33,492 bases of DNA. Origin: Oligosphaeraceae bacterium. GTDB lineage: Bacteria > Verrucomicrobiota > Lentisphaeria > Oligosphaerales > Oligosphaeraceae. The first letter of the stretch is position 1; each line of letters starts with the position of its first letter. Positions 10,962-19,106 of this stretch are shown here, in pieces. A program made the translations under genes and the position numbers. The notes under the pieces are model-generated. The model did not search any database and was not told where the DNA came from. It was given only the letters and a program-made list of their open reading frames with translations. Location of the stretch: the NCBI GenBank assembly GCA_012799725.1, contig JAAZKR010000024.1, forward strand, positions 1 through 33,492. The letters run 5' to 3'.

Positions 10962-12044
10962 ATGAAGGAAGTGTTCAATTTCAATGCCGGTCCGGCAGCT
11001 TTGCCGGCGGCGGTCATGCGGCAGGCGCAGGCCGAGTTTGTTGATTACAAGGGCTGCGGCTACGGCATTATCGAGGAGAGCCATCGCGCACCTCAATTTG
11101 ACGAGATTATCCAGGCTGCCGAAGCTAACCTGCGCACACTAATGGGAATTTCCGAGGAGTATGACGTGCTTTTCCTGCAAGGCGGTGCCAGCTTGCAGTT
11201 TGCCATGATCCCCATGAATATTGCCCTGCCGGGACACAAGATCGGTTTTTGCAACACCGGCGAATGGTCCAGCAAGGCAATGAAAGAGGCGAGTATCCTA
11301 GGCGCGGAGATCGAACTGCTCTATGATGGTGCAGCCAATGGCTTTAGCCGCATAGAGGGGATTGAAGCCTGGGAGGTGCCGCAGAACTTGGCCTACTTGC
11401 ATATTTGCGCCAATAATACCATCTATGGCACGCAGTACAAGCAGTTCCCTAAGACCGGACAGGTGCCGTTGGTCTGTGATATGTCCAGCGATATTATGTC
11501 ACGCCAGGTGGACGTGAACAAGTTTGGACTGATCTTCGCCGGCGCGCAGAAGAACATAGGACCGGCCGGATTGACCTTGGTCATCATACGCAAAGACCTG
11601 CTGCAACGCGTTCCGGAAGGCCTGCCCACCATGTTGCGCTACACCACGCATTGCAAAAGCAAATCCTTGTTCAATACCCCGCCTACTTTCGCTATATATA
11701 TGCTGCGCCTGATCAGCGATTGGCTAATAGAGCTGGGCGGCATCGAGGCTATGCAGAAGATTAATGATAAAAAGGCGGCGTTGCTTTATGACTATGTCGA
11801 TGGCTCGGGATACTATCGGGGCACTGCGGACAAGGCCAGCCGTTCAAATATGAACGTCTGCTTTAGATTGCCGAACGAGGAGCTGGAGAAACAATTTGTC
11901 AAGGAGGCTAAAGAAGCTGGCTTGATTGGCTTGAAAGGACATCGCGCCGTGGGCGGTTGCCGGGCCAGCATCTATAACGCCGTGCCACAAAAAGGAGTTG
12001 AGCGCTTGGTGGAATTCATGCAGCAGTTCGCAGCCAAGAACTGA
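10962..12044 (+). CDS. serC: Phosphoserine aminotransferase
   Basis: PLP enzyme converting 3-phosphohydroxypyruvate and glutamate to phosphoserine (serine pathway; also used in pyridoxine synthesis in some bacteria). At 360 residues the length matches E. coli SerC (362). N-terminal FNFNAGPAALP, GGASLQFAMIPMN, and the PLP lysine K197 in AGAQKNIGPAG are all class V aminotransferase SerC hallmarks, as is the C-terminal GLKGHRAVGGCRASIYNA. Three start codons lie in a row (GTG, ATG, ATG); the third, 10962, has a GAGGAG at a normal distance and is chosen. No serA or serB is in the window. Identification is secure. Confidence 0.97.
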   Translation: MKEVFNFNAGPAALPAAVMRQAQAEFVDYKGCGYGIIEESHRAPQFDEIIQAAEANLRTLMGISEEYDVLFLQGGASLQFAMIPMNIALPGHKIGFCNTGEWSSKAMKEASILGAEIELLYDGAANGFSRIEGIEAWEVPQNLAYLHICANNTIYGTQYKQFPKTGQVPLVCDMSSDIMSRQVDVNKFGLIFAGAQKNIGPAGLTLVIIRKDLLQRVPEGLPTMLRYTTHCKSKSLFNTPPTFAIYMLRLISDWLIELGGIEAMQKINDKKAALLYDYVDGSGYYRGTADKASRSNMNVCFRLPNEELEKQFVKEAKEAGLIGLKGHRAVGGCRASIYNAVPQKGVERLVEFMQQFAAKN

Positions 12045-12066
12045 GCGCTTTGCAGACAACTGACCA

Positions 12067-12102
12067 AGCTCGCCCGACTTACCTGTTAAGCTCAGGCGAG
12101 CT
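12067..12102 (+). terminator. Hairpin downstream of serC
   Basis: AGCTCGCC (12067-12074) pairs perfectly with GGCGAGCT (12095-12102) around a 20-base loop, 23 bases after the serC stop. Only a weak T-rich tail follows, so termination is plausible but not proven. Confidence 0.35.
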
Positions 12103-12216
12103 GATCCTTGTTATTCGGATATTATATTGTATTCCGGAACCCGGAGGTGTTTTTTTGGGTCTCAGAAAGCATGGCGGTCTTTCATCCGGTCTGAAGCAAT
12201 TGTTTTGGAGTTTTTT

Positions 12217-13032
12217 ATGTCATTCAAGAGTTTTGAAGGCTTGTCCGCACTGCACCGCAATACGAACCACGTTATTGTCACCGCACATCGCGGCTTGTCG
12301 GGATGCTTTCCGGAAAATACCTTGCTGGCCATGCGCAAGGCGGTGGAATGCGGAGCGGACATTATCGAGTTTGACGTGCGCATGAGTAAAGACGGCGTGC
12401 CGGTGATCCTGCATGACGCTACGTTAAACCGTACTTCTGACTTGGAGGGAAAACCGGAAGACCTGGAATTGGCCGTGCTGCGTTGCGGCAACTACTCGTA
12501 TTATCGTTTTGGGGTGGATGCAGCCTCAGGAAAAAGGCTCAAAGTGCCGGTCTATGAGAGGATGCCCATAGCTACCCTGGAAGAGGTTTTTCAGAAGTTT
12601 CGCGGCAAGGTTGGCATGAACATACAGGTTTATGCCAACAACGCCGGCCTGGTGGAAGTCTGTCGGCTTTATAGGGCGTATCAGATGCAGGATCAAGGGT
12701 ATTTGACCATCGCCAGTCTCGAGGCTTATGAAACCATACGCAAATTTGACAGTAAGATAGAAGTTTGTTTTACGCCGGCTTGGAATCTGCGCGGCAGTCC
12801 TGAAGGACTGCGGCAGTGCAAAGAGCTGGGCTGCCGTTTTGTGCAGCCGGTGGTAGATTATAGTGGACCGGACTGCTATCGCCTCTGCCGCGAACTGGGC
12901 TTGAGAGCCAATGCTTTCTATGCAGATACCGATGTGGATGTCAAATTGCTGCTGGCCCAAGGTGCAGACGGCGTACTTAGTAATCGACCGGATATAGTTA
13001 GAGACACGCTGCAGGAACTGGGCAGAGTCTGA
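12217..13032 (+). CDS. Glycerophosphodiester phosphodiesterase family protein
   Basis: GDPD-family TIM barrel that hydrolyses glycerophosphodiesters to glycerol-3-phosphate and an alcohol. From the chosen start it has 271 residues and no signal peptide, suggesting a cytoplasmic (UgpQ-type) enzyme. The active-site motifs are all near the N terminus: H24-R25-G26, PEN at 32-34, E51 and D53 in IIEFDVR, and H66 in ILHDATLNRT. The C-terminal GADGVLSNRPDI is also typical. The frame opens 30 codons earlier, but the ATG at 12217 has GGAG six bases upstream, and the HRG motif then sits where it does in relatives. The substrate is unproven. The next gene's start lies 55 bp after its stop. Confidence 0.9.
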   Translation: MSFKSFEGLSALHRNTNHVIVTAHRGLSGCFPENTLLAMRKAVECGADIIEFDVRMSKDGVPVILHDATLNRTSDLEGKPEDLELAVLRCGNYSYYRFGVDAASGKRLKVPVYERMPIATLEEVFQKFRGKVGMNIQVYANNAGLVEVCRLYRAYQMQDQGYLTIASLEAYETIRKFDSKIEVCFTPAWNLRGSPEGLRQCKELGCRFVQPVVDYSGPDCYRLCRELGLRANAFYADTDVDVKLLLAQGADGVLSNRPDIVRDTLQELGRV

Positions 13033-13087
13033 ATTGGAAAACAGGACGCTCAAGCCGGTGCCGCGCGCTGTAACAGGGGGAATCCTC

Positions 13088-15814
13088 ATGCCTAAACTTA
13101 GCCGAGCGCCCGTATATTTATTTGCTTTTCTCGTTGCCACAACACTGGTTGCACAAGTCAAGGTTGATCACGCCCGCAGCGAATGGATGCAAGGCTATGT
13201 AAAGCTGGAAAATGCCGACAAGGCGCTGGCCGAGGATAATCACTTGGCCGCCGTACAGCTCTATCGCGAAGCATTGCTGGTCTTTGAAACAGTCAGGCGC
13301 AAGTACCCGCAATGGAACCCCTCACTACTGAATTTCCGAGTCAAGTATTGCCAAGATAAAATTGATCAGATCGAACGCAAGGTGCAAAGCGAAGCCGAGG
13401 AAATGTCGCGTGAAAAGCTCTTGAGGCTGATCGCGGATCAGGCGCAAATGCTACATGAAAACAGCGTCAAAATGCAACAGCTGCAAAACTCAGTGAATAT
13501 CCTTTCTGAGTCTTTGCAAAGAGCCCGGGCCGAGGCCGCCAGAAGCGCTGCCACCGAGGCTGATTTTGATAGTATAAGCCAGGCACGTCAAGATTTGGAA
13601 AGCCGTTGTCAGCTGCTGCAGAACAAATTAAGCAAGGCCGAAGAGGATCTGGCTGCTTTGCGTAAGAAAAGTGAGGATCAAACTTTATTAGTGAAATTGC
13701 GCCAGGATCATCGCTTGCAGGGCGAGCAACTTAAAGAAGCGCAGCGCCAAATAGAGGTTCTGCAGGGCAATGCCAGAAGCTTGACACAGGACTTACAGCG
13801 CAGTCAAGTCGAAAATCAGCGCTTATTGAAATTGACCCGGGACTATGAACAGCGCTTAGGTGCTGCTAATAATCGTGTAAACGAACTGATAGAGCAAGTT
13901 AATACTATTCATGCTCAATATAGCGATTTGCAACTGAAAAGCCGTCAGCAAGACATAGAGATGGCGACACATAAAGAACAGCTTCAACGCGCGCAAAGCG
14001 GTCAAAAGGAACTAAACGAGGAGGTTGCCCGACTACGCGATTGGCGCGAAAAGTTTCTGGCTTCCCAAACTGCGCAGCAGCAATTAAGGCAACAAGTCTC
14101 CGAGTTACAGAACCGTTTGCAGGAAAATTTGGAAAAGCAGCGCTTTGAATCAGCGCAGCGGGAACTCGACAACGAGAATTCCGAGCTGCACAGTCAGCCT
14201 GCCATTGGAGCTGAGGAACAAACCGCACAACAGGCGGCTGAAGAGCAGGCAAAGTCGCTACAAGCTGAACTAAGTCGGCATAAATTGGATTTGCAACGCT
14301 CGCACGAATATGCCTTGAATCTTGAAAAACAGGTTCAACAACTGCAAGTGGCACATACTGAACTTGCCAAGATAAACCGGCAACTCAAGGATAAGGACGA
14401 GCTGATCGGACAGCGTGATCTGGCTTTGCGGGAACAGAGCCGGAAGTTGGCCGACTCTAACAGCGAGTTGCTGGTGAAAAGCCAGGCACTTGAATCTACT
14501 CAAGTGGAGCTGCAAAACGTCAGGCGCAAGCTTGCGGAAGCCGAACAGGTTAATGTTCGGTTGGGCTCTGAGTTCAGCCGTATGCAGCGACGTAGCGGAG
14601 ATCATCGCCAGGAAGTAGAGGAACTGAAAGAAAAAGTACAGCAATTAGACCAGGAGAAGCAGGCGCAGCAAGAAAATGTGAATAAGCTGGAACTGGAACT
14701 CAAGACACGTGGTGAATTGAGCGCGAGATTGGAAAGTTCGCTGGCAGAAGCTGAACGCCGGAAAAACGAGCTGGAGAAAGAACTCCTGGCTCAAGAGGAG
14801 AAAAATCGTCAGATTCAGGCTAGCCTGACCGAAAGCATAAATCGCTCACAAGCTGCTGCCGGTATGGCCAGTAACTTAGTGGACCTGCAACAGGAATTGC
14901 TTCACAAAACCGATGAATTGACCGGTTTGCGGAAAGAGCTGGCCGATTCCTTGGCCAATGTCGAGCTGTTGCGGGAACAACTCAAAAGCCAACAGCAGGG
15001 TGCACAGAAACTGCAAGGCGAATCGAGCACAGGAAATGAGACGCTCTGGCTCGCTCGCATGGCCGAGCTGAATCGACGTCTCGAACAGGAGGAAAATAAG
15101 CGCAAAGCCCTCGAGATCGCCCTTATTCGAAAAGACAGCGCAAGCCGGGAGCAGAGAGCAGCGGAGCGCAGCACCGAATCAGAGCCATCAACACAGGCCG
15201 CCAGCAAGAATGAGGCAGCCGAGCCACAGAAATTATATACCGAAAGAGACATATTGCTGAATGGCTTTTTAAGACAAGCGCTGGATGCCGAAAAAAAACA
15301 GAAAATCGAGGCGGCTCAGTGGAACTATCAAAAGGTGCTTGAGCTTGATCCGGCGCATGCGCTGGCCTTAAAGCGCTTGGGGCTGATTGCTGCTAATCAC
15401 GGCAATGACGCAGACACGATTAAATATTTGCAGCTCGCTTTTCGTTATGATCCTGATGATTCCGACGTCTTGTTGGCTTTGGGCTTCGCAATGCTTAAGC
15501 AGAGACAGGTGGAGTGGGCTTTCTCATACTTGGGTAGAGCCTTGGCATTGCAACCGGCAAACCCGGGGCTGGCCAGCCATTTTGCTGCCGCCTTGGTTGA
15601 CTTGGGCTGGACGCAGGCCGCCGAACAGCAGTTTGCGCGCTGCCTGAAATTACAGCCTAATGATCCGCATGCTGCTTTCAATCTGGCGGTGCTCTGTGCT
15701 ACTGCACAGCCGCCACGCTTAAAAGAGGCAAAAAAATGGTATGAGATAGCGGTGAATAATGGTGCCGAAAAAGACCCGGGGCTGGAAGCGGCTTTCAATA
15801 TGGCACAACCCTAA
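13088..15814 (+). CDS. Secreted coiled-coil protein with terminal TPR repeats
   Basis: A 908-residue protein of unknown function. The chosen ATG has a GGGGGAA site and gives a clear signal peptide (PKLSRAPVYLFAFLVATTLVA), so it is probably periplasmic. A short TPR-like region follows (about 30-95, with LAAVQLYREALLVFE), then about 600 residues of nearly uninterrupted heptad-rich coiled coil dominated by Q, E, L, K and R. After a low-complexity Ser/Glu linker, at least four TPR units fill the C terminus (about 735-895; examples AQWNYQKVLELDPAHALALKRLG and WAFSYLGRALALQPANPGLA). The layout suggests an elongated scaffold or envelope spacer that grips partners at its C-terminal end. It follows the phosphodiesterase closely and may be co-transcribed. 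Confidence 0.85.
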   Translation: MPKLSRAPVYLFAFLVATTLVAQVKVDHARSEWMQGYVKLENADKALAEDNHLAAVQLYREALLVFETVRRKYPQWNPSLLNFRVKYCQDKIDQIERKVQSEAEEMSREKLLRLIADQAQMLHENSVKMQQLQNSVNILSESLQRARAEAARSAATEADFDSISQARQDLESRCQLLQNKLSKAEEDLAALRKKSEDQTLLVKLRQDHRLQGEQLKEAQRQIEVLQGNARSLTQDLQRSQVENQRLLKLTRDYEQRLGAANNRVNELIEQVNTIHAQYSDLQLKSRQQDIEMATHKEQLQRAQSGQKELNEEVARLRDWREKFLASQTAQQQLRQQVSELQNRLQENLEKQRFESAQRELDNENSELHSQPAIGAEEQTAQQAAEEQAKSLQAELSRHKLDLQRSHEYALNLEKQVQQLQVAHTELAKINRQLKDKDELIGQRDLALREQSRKLADSNSELLVKSQALESTQVELQNVRRKLAEAEQVNVRLGSEFSRMQRRSGDHRQEVEELKEKVQQLDQEKQAQQENVNKLELELKTRGELSARLESSLAEAERRKNELEKELLAQEEKNRQIQASLTESINRSQAAAGMASNLVDLQQELLHKTDELTGLRKELADSLANVELLREQLKSQQQGAQKLQGESSTGNETLWLARMAELNRRLEQEENKRKALEIALIRKDSASREQRAAERSTESEPSTQAASKNEAAEPQKLYTERDILLNGFLRQALDAEKKQKIEAAQWNYQKVLELDPAHALALKRLGLIAANHGNDADTIKYLQLAFRYDPDDSDVLLALGFAMLKQRQVEWAFSYLGRALALQPANPGLASHFAAALVDLGWTQAAEQQFARCLKLQPNDPHAAFNLAVLCATAQPPRLKEAKKWYEIAVNNGAEKDPGLEAAFNMAQP

Positions 15815-15830
15815 TGCTGTTTCCGGAAAA

Positions 15831-15860
15831 AGGGCTTTTGAACATAGGGCTTTTGAACAT
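15831..15860 (+). repeat. Tandem 15-bp duplication
   Basis: AGGGCTTTTGAACAT occurs twice back to back (15831-15845 and 15846-15860), in the short gap before the lipoyl-SDR gene. It could be a transcription-factor half-site pair or a recent slippage duplication. Confidence 0.8.
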
Positions 15861-15900
15861 AAAGATATACTGAGACAAACGAGGGGCATACGAAAAAACT

Positions 15901-17235
15901 ATGAATTACCCGATCGTTTTAGAAAAACTTTACGAGAATATGGACGAGGCCAGCATAGGTCAGTGGCTGGTCAACGAAGGGCAGCAATTGCGCCAGGGCG
16001 AGGCCATGGTGCAGCTTGTCAGTGATAAGATGTCGGCTGAAATAGAGGCACCGGCAGATGGCGTGGTGGCTAAAATTTTCTTCCCTGAAAAATCGGTGCT
16101 GCCTTTTGGCGTTACCCTGGCTCTGCTTAGCGACGGCAAAGTTACGGATGCCGATATAAAGGCCATTGAGCATGAGAACCAACACCGCATGCGCAGCAGC
16201 CAAGCAGAACTCGATGTAGACCTCACGCTTTTACAGCCGAAAACTGAAACTGCGCCAGCTCACAAAGAGCCTGCCGAAGCTAAAAAGCAGCCTGAATTCA
16301 GAGCTGCGCCGGCCGCTCGTATTTACGCCCGGCAACAAGGCGTGGACTTGGCTGAGGTGGCCGCTTTTTGTGGCAAGAATAGCCTGCACCGTAAAGATGT
16401 GGAGGAGTATCTGCTGGCACGGAGTGCCAATGATGCAAAAAAAGAATGCGATGCCAATGCCGCACCGGTTAAATCTCATGCTGCTATTGCTTCTTCGGCT
16501 CCTCGTCTGGCCTTGCTTAGCGGCGCCAGCGGCGGCATTGGACGGGCCTGCGCTTTGCGACTGGCCGCCGCTGGCTTTGACTTGGCCTTGCAATATAACA
16601 GCAATGCGGATGCTTTGACACCCATTGTACAACAATGCGAAAGCCGGGGAAGCAGGGTACATTGCTTCCAAGCAGACCTGTTGCAACCCGGCGCTGCTGC
16701 TGAGCTGGTGCAGAAATGCATGGCGGAATTTGCGCGTCTAGATGTCCTGGTCAGCTGTGCAGGAATGCTGTCCGATGCACCGGTAGCCTTCATGAGTGAC
16801 CAGCAATGGTCTGAGGTCTTGCAGCTTAATCTGAGCGTGCCTTTTGAACTAAGCCGAGCTGTAGCCATGCATATGGCCAGGCAAAAGTGGGGCAGAATCA
16901 TATATTTCTCTTCGGATGCCGGACGCCTGGGATCGGCTAATCGAGCCAACTATGCCGCCGCTAAGGAGGGATTGCTGGGATTGATGCGCTCGATAGCCAG
17001 GGAAATGGCCGGACTGGGCATTACTGCGAATGCGATTTGTCCGGGCTTCATTGACACTGAGATGACTGCCTCAATCGGAGATAAACGCCGGATTGAATTG
17101 TGTAAATCAATACCGCTTAGACGTTTCGGCAAAGCTGATGAGGTCGCCAGCCTAGTTGCTTACCTGGTTTCTGAAGAGGCCGGCTATATCACCGGACAGC
17201 AATTCAGCGTGGACGGCGGCTTGTTTATGGGATGA
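15901..17235 (+). CDS. Lipoyl domain + E3/E1-binding domain + FabG-like SDR fusion
   Basis: 444 residues with an E2-like front and a reductase back. Residues 1-78 are a lipoyl domain with lysine K43 in SDKMSAEIEAP. A charged linker leads to a peripheral subunit-binding domain (about 133-172: AAPAARIYARQQGVDL to HRKDVEEYL). Residues 202-444 are a complete SDR: GASGGIG (208-214), N310, S338, Y351, K355, PGFIDTEMT and C-terminal GQQFSVDGG, closest in pattern to 3-oxoacyl-ACP reductase FabG and matching its length (244 aa). The SDR replaces the acyltransferase domain of a normal E2. No E1, E3 or lipoate ligase gene is nearby. The ATG is fixed by the lipoyl fold; the only GAGGGG is unusually far upstream. 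The reaction is unknown: a tethered ketone/acyl reductase bound to a dehydrogenase complex is one possibility. Confidence 0.9.
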   Translation: MNYPIVLEKLYENMDEASIGQWLVNEGQQLRQGEAMVQLVSDKMSAEIEAPADGVVAKIFFPEKSVLPFGVTLALLSDGKVTDADIKAIEHENQHRMRSSQAELDVDLTLLQPKTETAPAHKEPAEAKKQPEFRAAPAARIYARQQGVDLAEVAAFCGKNSLHRKDVEEYLLARSANDAKKECDANAAPVKSHAAIASSAPRLALLSGASGGIGRACALRLAAAGFDLALQYNSNADALTPIVQQCESRGSRVHCFQADLLQPGAAAELVQKCMAEFARLDVLVSCAGMLSDAPVAFMSDQQWSEVLQLNLSVPFELSRAVAMHMARQKWGRIIYFSSDAGRLGSANRANYAAAKEGLLGLMRSIAREMAGLGITANAICPGFIDTEMTASIGDKRRIELCKSIPLRRFGKADEVASLVAYLVSEEAGYITGQQFSVDGGLFMG

Positions 17236-17622
17236 ATCGGCGTTCTTCCCGGAATAAGTGTCGTACAGTGCAGATCAAGTTTTTTAGAGTTCTTAGCTAG
17301 ACCCCGTCCAAAAAAGGGGGCAGGCGCATCTTATCCGCAGATTACACAGGTTACACAGATTACACAGATGGACATGGATTTCAGGATTGGGAATCGCCAT
17401 GATTTTACGGGGATTCCCAGAAAAAAAATCTTACAGAGGCAGGGAGGCAAAGGTGGGATGGCTGGATGTGTACAGCATCGAGTGCTGCTGATTGCAGCTG
17501 CGGCGAATCAATGATGGCCTTGTGACCAGCTGGAAATGCCGGGGAGACGAGCGCTTGCGTTATCGACAAGCCTACATCGAAATGCTTTTCCACCCGCCAG
17601 CCTATACCTTTTTGGACGCCCT
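17236..17622. other. Convergent intergenic gap after the lipoyl-SDR gene
   Basis: This 387-base gap between two convergent genes holds repeat copy B (17306-17405). It also holds an 8-bp inverted repeat, TGGGAATC (17388-17395) with GATTCCCA (17412-17419), that overlaps the repeat's end. The rest has no recognisable content; a 62-codon minus-strand open frame (17405-17593) was rejected for lack of a ribosome-binding site and any domain. Confidence 0.65.
17306..17405 (+). repeat. Dispersed intergenic repeat, copy B
   Basis: Longest of the three copies. GTCCAAAA, then a GGCAGGCGCATCTTATCCG core, then three 9-bp units (CAGATTACA, CAGGTTACA, CAGATTACA), then GGATTTCAGGATTGGGAATC. The extra 9-bp units compared with copies A and C suggest slippage in unit number. 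Confidence 0.8.
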
Positions 17623-19050
17623 CTAGCTGGTGATCTCAGCTTGCCACCGGTTGACAAATGGGCAGCCGACGCAATCATTGTCCAGAGCCAGGCAGAAGTT
17701 CTGATATATTTCCAGCAGGCCTTGTTGATGATAGGCTTTTTTCATGATTTCCTTGCTGCGACTGGGCGGCACTAGAAAGCGATGGCAGGCCTGCTTGAAA
17801 AGATGGTTGTCTTGGCTGCGAGGTATTTCCAGCCAAGTTTGCAAGGCTAAATCAGCTCGATTTGCCTCGATGCTGTCATCGTTGGCTGCCCAGGCCGCCG
17901 CCAGGGGCAAGAGCACATTCATGGCTATGTCAATACGCCTTGCCCGACCTAGCAGCGCTGAGGCCGGGCGCAGCCGAATGCTGAAATCCATGCTGCCGCG
18001 CCATAGTTCATCAGCCTCGGCAAAAGTAGAGATTTTTTGCCAAAGCTGTTTGCTGCTCGTTGCTTGACACAGGTTTTCTTTTAGCCATTCATCCGGTGCA
18101 TAGTTTACTTGCTCAAGCCAGAGTATGCCGGCTTGCAGGCGGCGATGCACACTGTTACAGGGGCGTCCGGAATCTCGTCGCCAGTTCAGCCCGAGCTTCA
18201 GTAATCCGCTTTGCCACCAATAGTACCAATGGCGCTCAAGTGTCTCTCGAAAACCTGGCAGTACTTTTTCCTTGGTTGGATCCGGCAAGAGGCCGGCCAT
18301 GCCGAACAGAATAGCGCGGCGTTGTTCGGGCAGTGGATAGCTCTTCAAGCGCACCAAGCTTGTCTTGCTGGCCAGTTCTCGAAACGCCTGGCGATTGTTG
18401 GCATATCCCAAGGCGGCAAAGAACTCTTCATACAAACATTGGGCGACGCCTAGCTTGAGGCATTTCTGTCGTAGTTGCCGGCCTTTGTTGTTGAATCTGG
18501 CCAAGGCTGCGCTTTTCAATACCCTTGCCACCCGTTGATTGTCCAGCAAAGCCCATTGTAAGGCGCAGCTGCCGGGTGGTATCTGTCTGGAGTAGGGGTA
18601 AAAAGCTTCTTCAACATCGCTGAGTAGCCGTTGCCAGGAAGGTAGCAGGTGCTTGCATAGTTCAAAAGTTTTGAAATGGCGTGGGATTTGTTCTTTAGTT
18701 AGGTCGTTTTGCCAAACCACGTGCAGAATCACTTTTTCATAGGCCGGATCCTCATGGTGTTTGTGCTTAAACCAATCCGAAGAGTGCAAGTGCACTTCAA
18801 CATCACCGCGCTGAAGCTGCGTATCGAAGAGCAGTGAGGCCTGCTTGAAGTCCGGCCCAGCTGCATTGTTCCAACTGCCGCCAGTAACGATGCGCAGTAA
18901 ACTGCCGTCTAAACAATGAAGTTTGTCAACCAGTAATTTTTCATTCCAGACTATCTGTAAAAAACGTTCGCTGAATTGACATTGGCTCATTGAGCCAATA
19001 CATTTCGTCTTGGGCGCAAATGCGAGGCCAGATGAAGAAAATTCCGCCAT
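17623..19050 (-). CDS. DUF2851 family protein
   Basis: A 475-residue member of an uncharacterised family known mostly from Bacteroidetes and related phyla. Diagnostic features are near the N terminus: ERFLQIVWNEKLL, then GSWNNAAGPDF, GDVEVHLHSSDWFKH and HEDPAYEKVILHVVW. The spacing of D, H and E residues in this block resembles a nuclease-like or metal-dependent active site, but that is inference and no activity is assigned here. The C-terminal region is helical and ends with cysteines (CLALDNDCVGCPF). ATG at 19050 has an AGGAG nine bases upstream; the internal ATG at 18990 has none. It is transcribed away from the protease gene with only 56 bp between the two starts. Confidence 0.88.
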   Translation of the reverse strand: MAEFSSSGLAFAPKTKCIGSMSQCQFSERFLQIVWNEKLLVDKLHCLDGSLLRIVTGGSWNNAAGPDFKQASLLFDTQLQRGDVEVHLHSSDWFKHKHHEDPAYEKVILHVVWQNDLTKEQIPRHFKTFELCKHLLPSWQRLLSDVEEAFYPYSRQIPPGSCALQWALLDNQRVARVLKSAALARFNNKGRQLRQKCLKLGVAQCLYEEFFAALGYANNRQAFRELASKTSLVRLKSYPLPEQRRAILFGMAGLLPDPTKEKVLPGFRETLERHWYYWWQSGLLKLGLNWRRDSGRPCNSVHRRLQAGILWLEQVNYAPDEWLKENLCQATSSKQLWQKISTFAEADELWRGSMDFSIRLRPASALLGRARRIDIAMNVLLPLAAAWAANDDSIEANRADLALQTWLEIPRSQDNHLFKQACHRFLVPPSRSKEIMKKAYHQQGLLEIYQNFCLALDNDCVGCPFVNRWQAEITS

Positions 19051-19106
19051 TTTTCACAGCTCCTAAATGAAATTCAGTCCGCTTTCTCTCTGCTCCCAGT
19101 CATAAG

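Noticed and set aside
12050-12385. 111-codon frame between serC and the phosphodiesterase gene
   Set aside because: Overlaps the phosphodiesterase start in another frame, no ribosome-binding site and no family features.
17388-17419. Hairpin TGGGAATC/GATTCCCA as a terminator between convergent genes
   Set aside because: The A-run follows on the plus strand and no T-run follows on either strand in the needed direction; it also overlaps repeat copy B.
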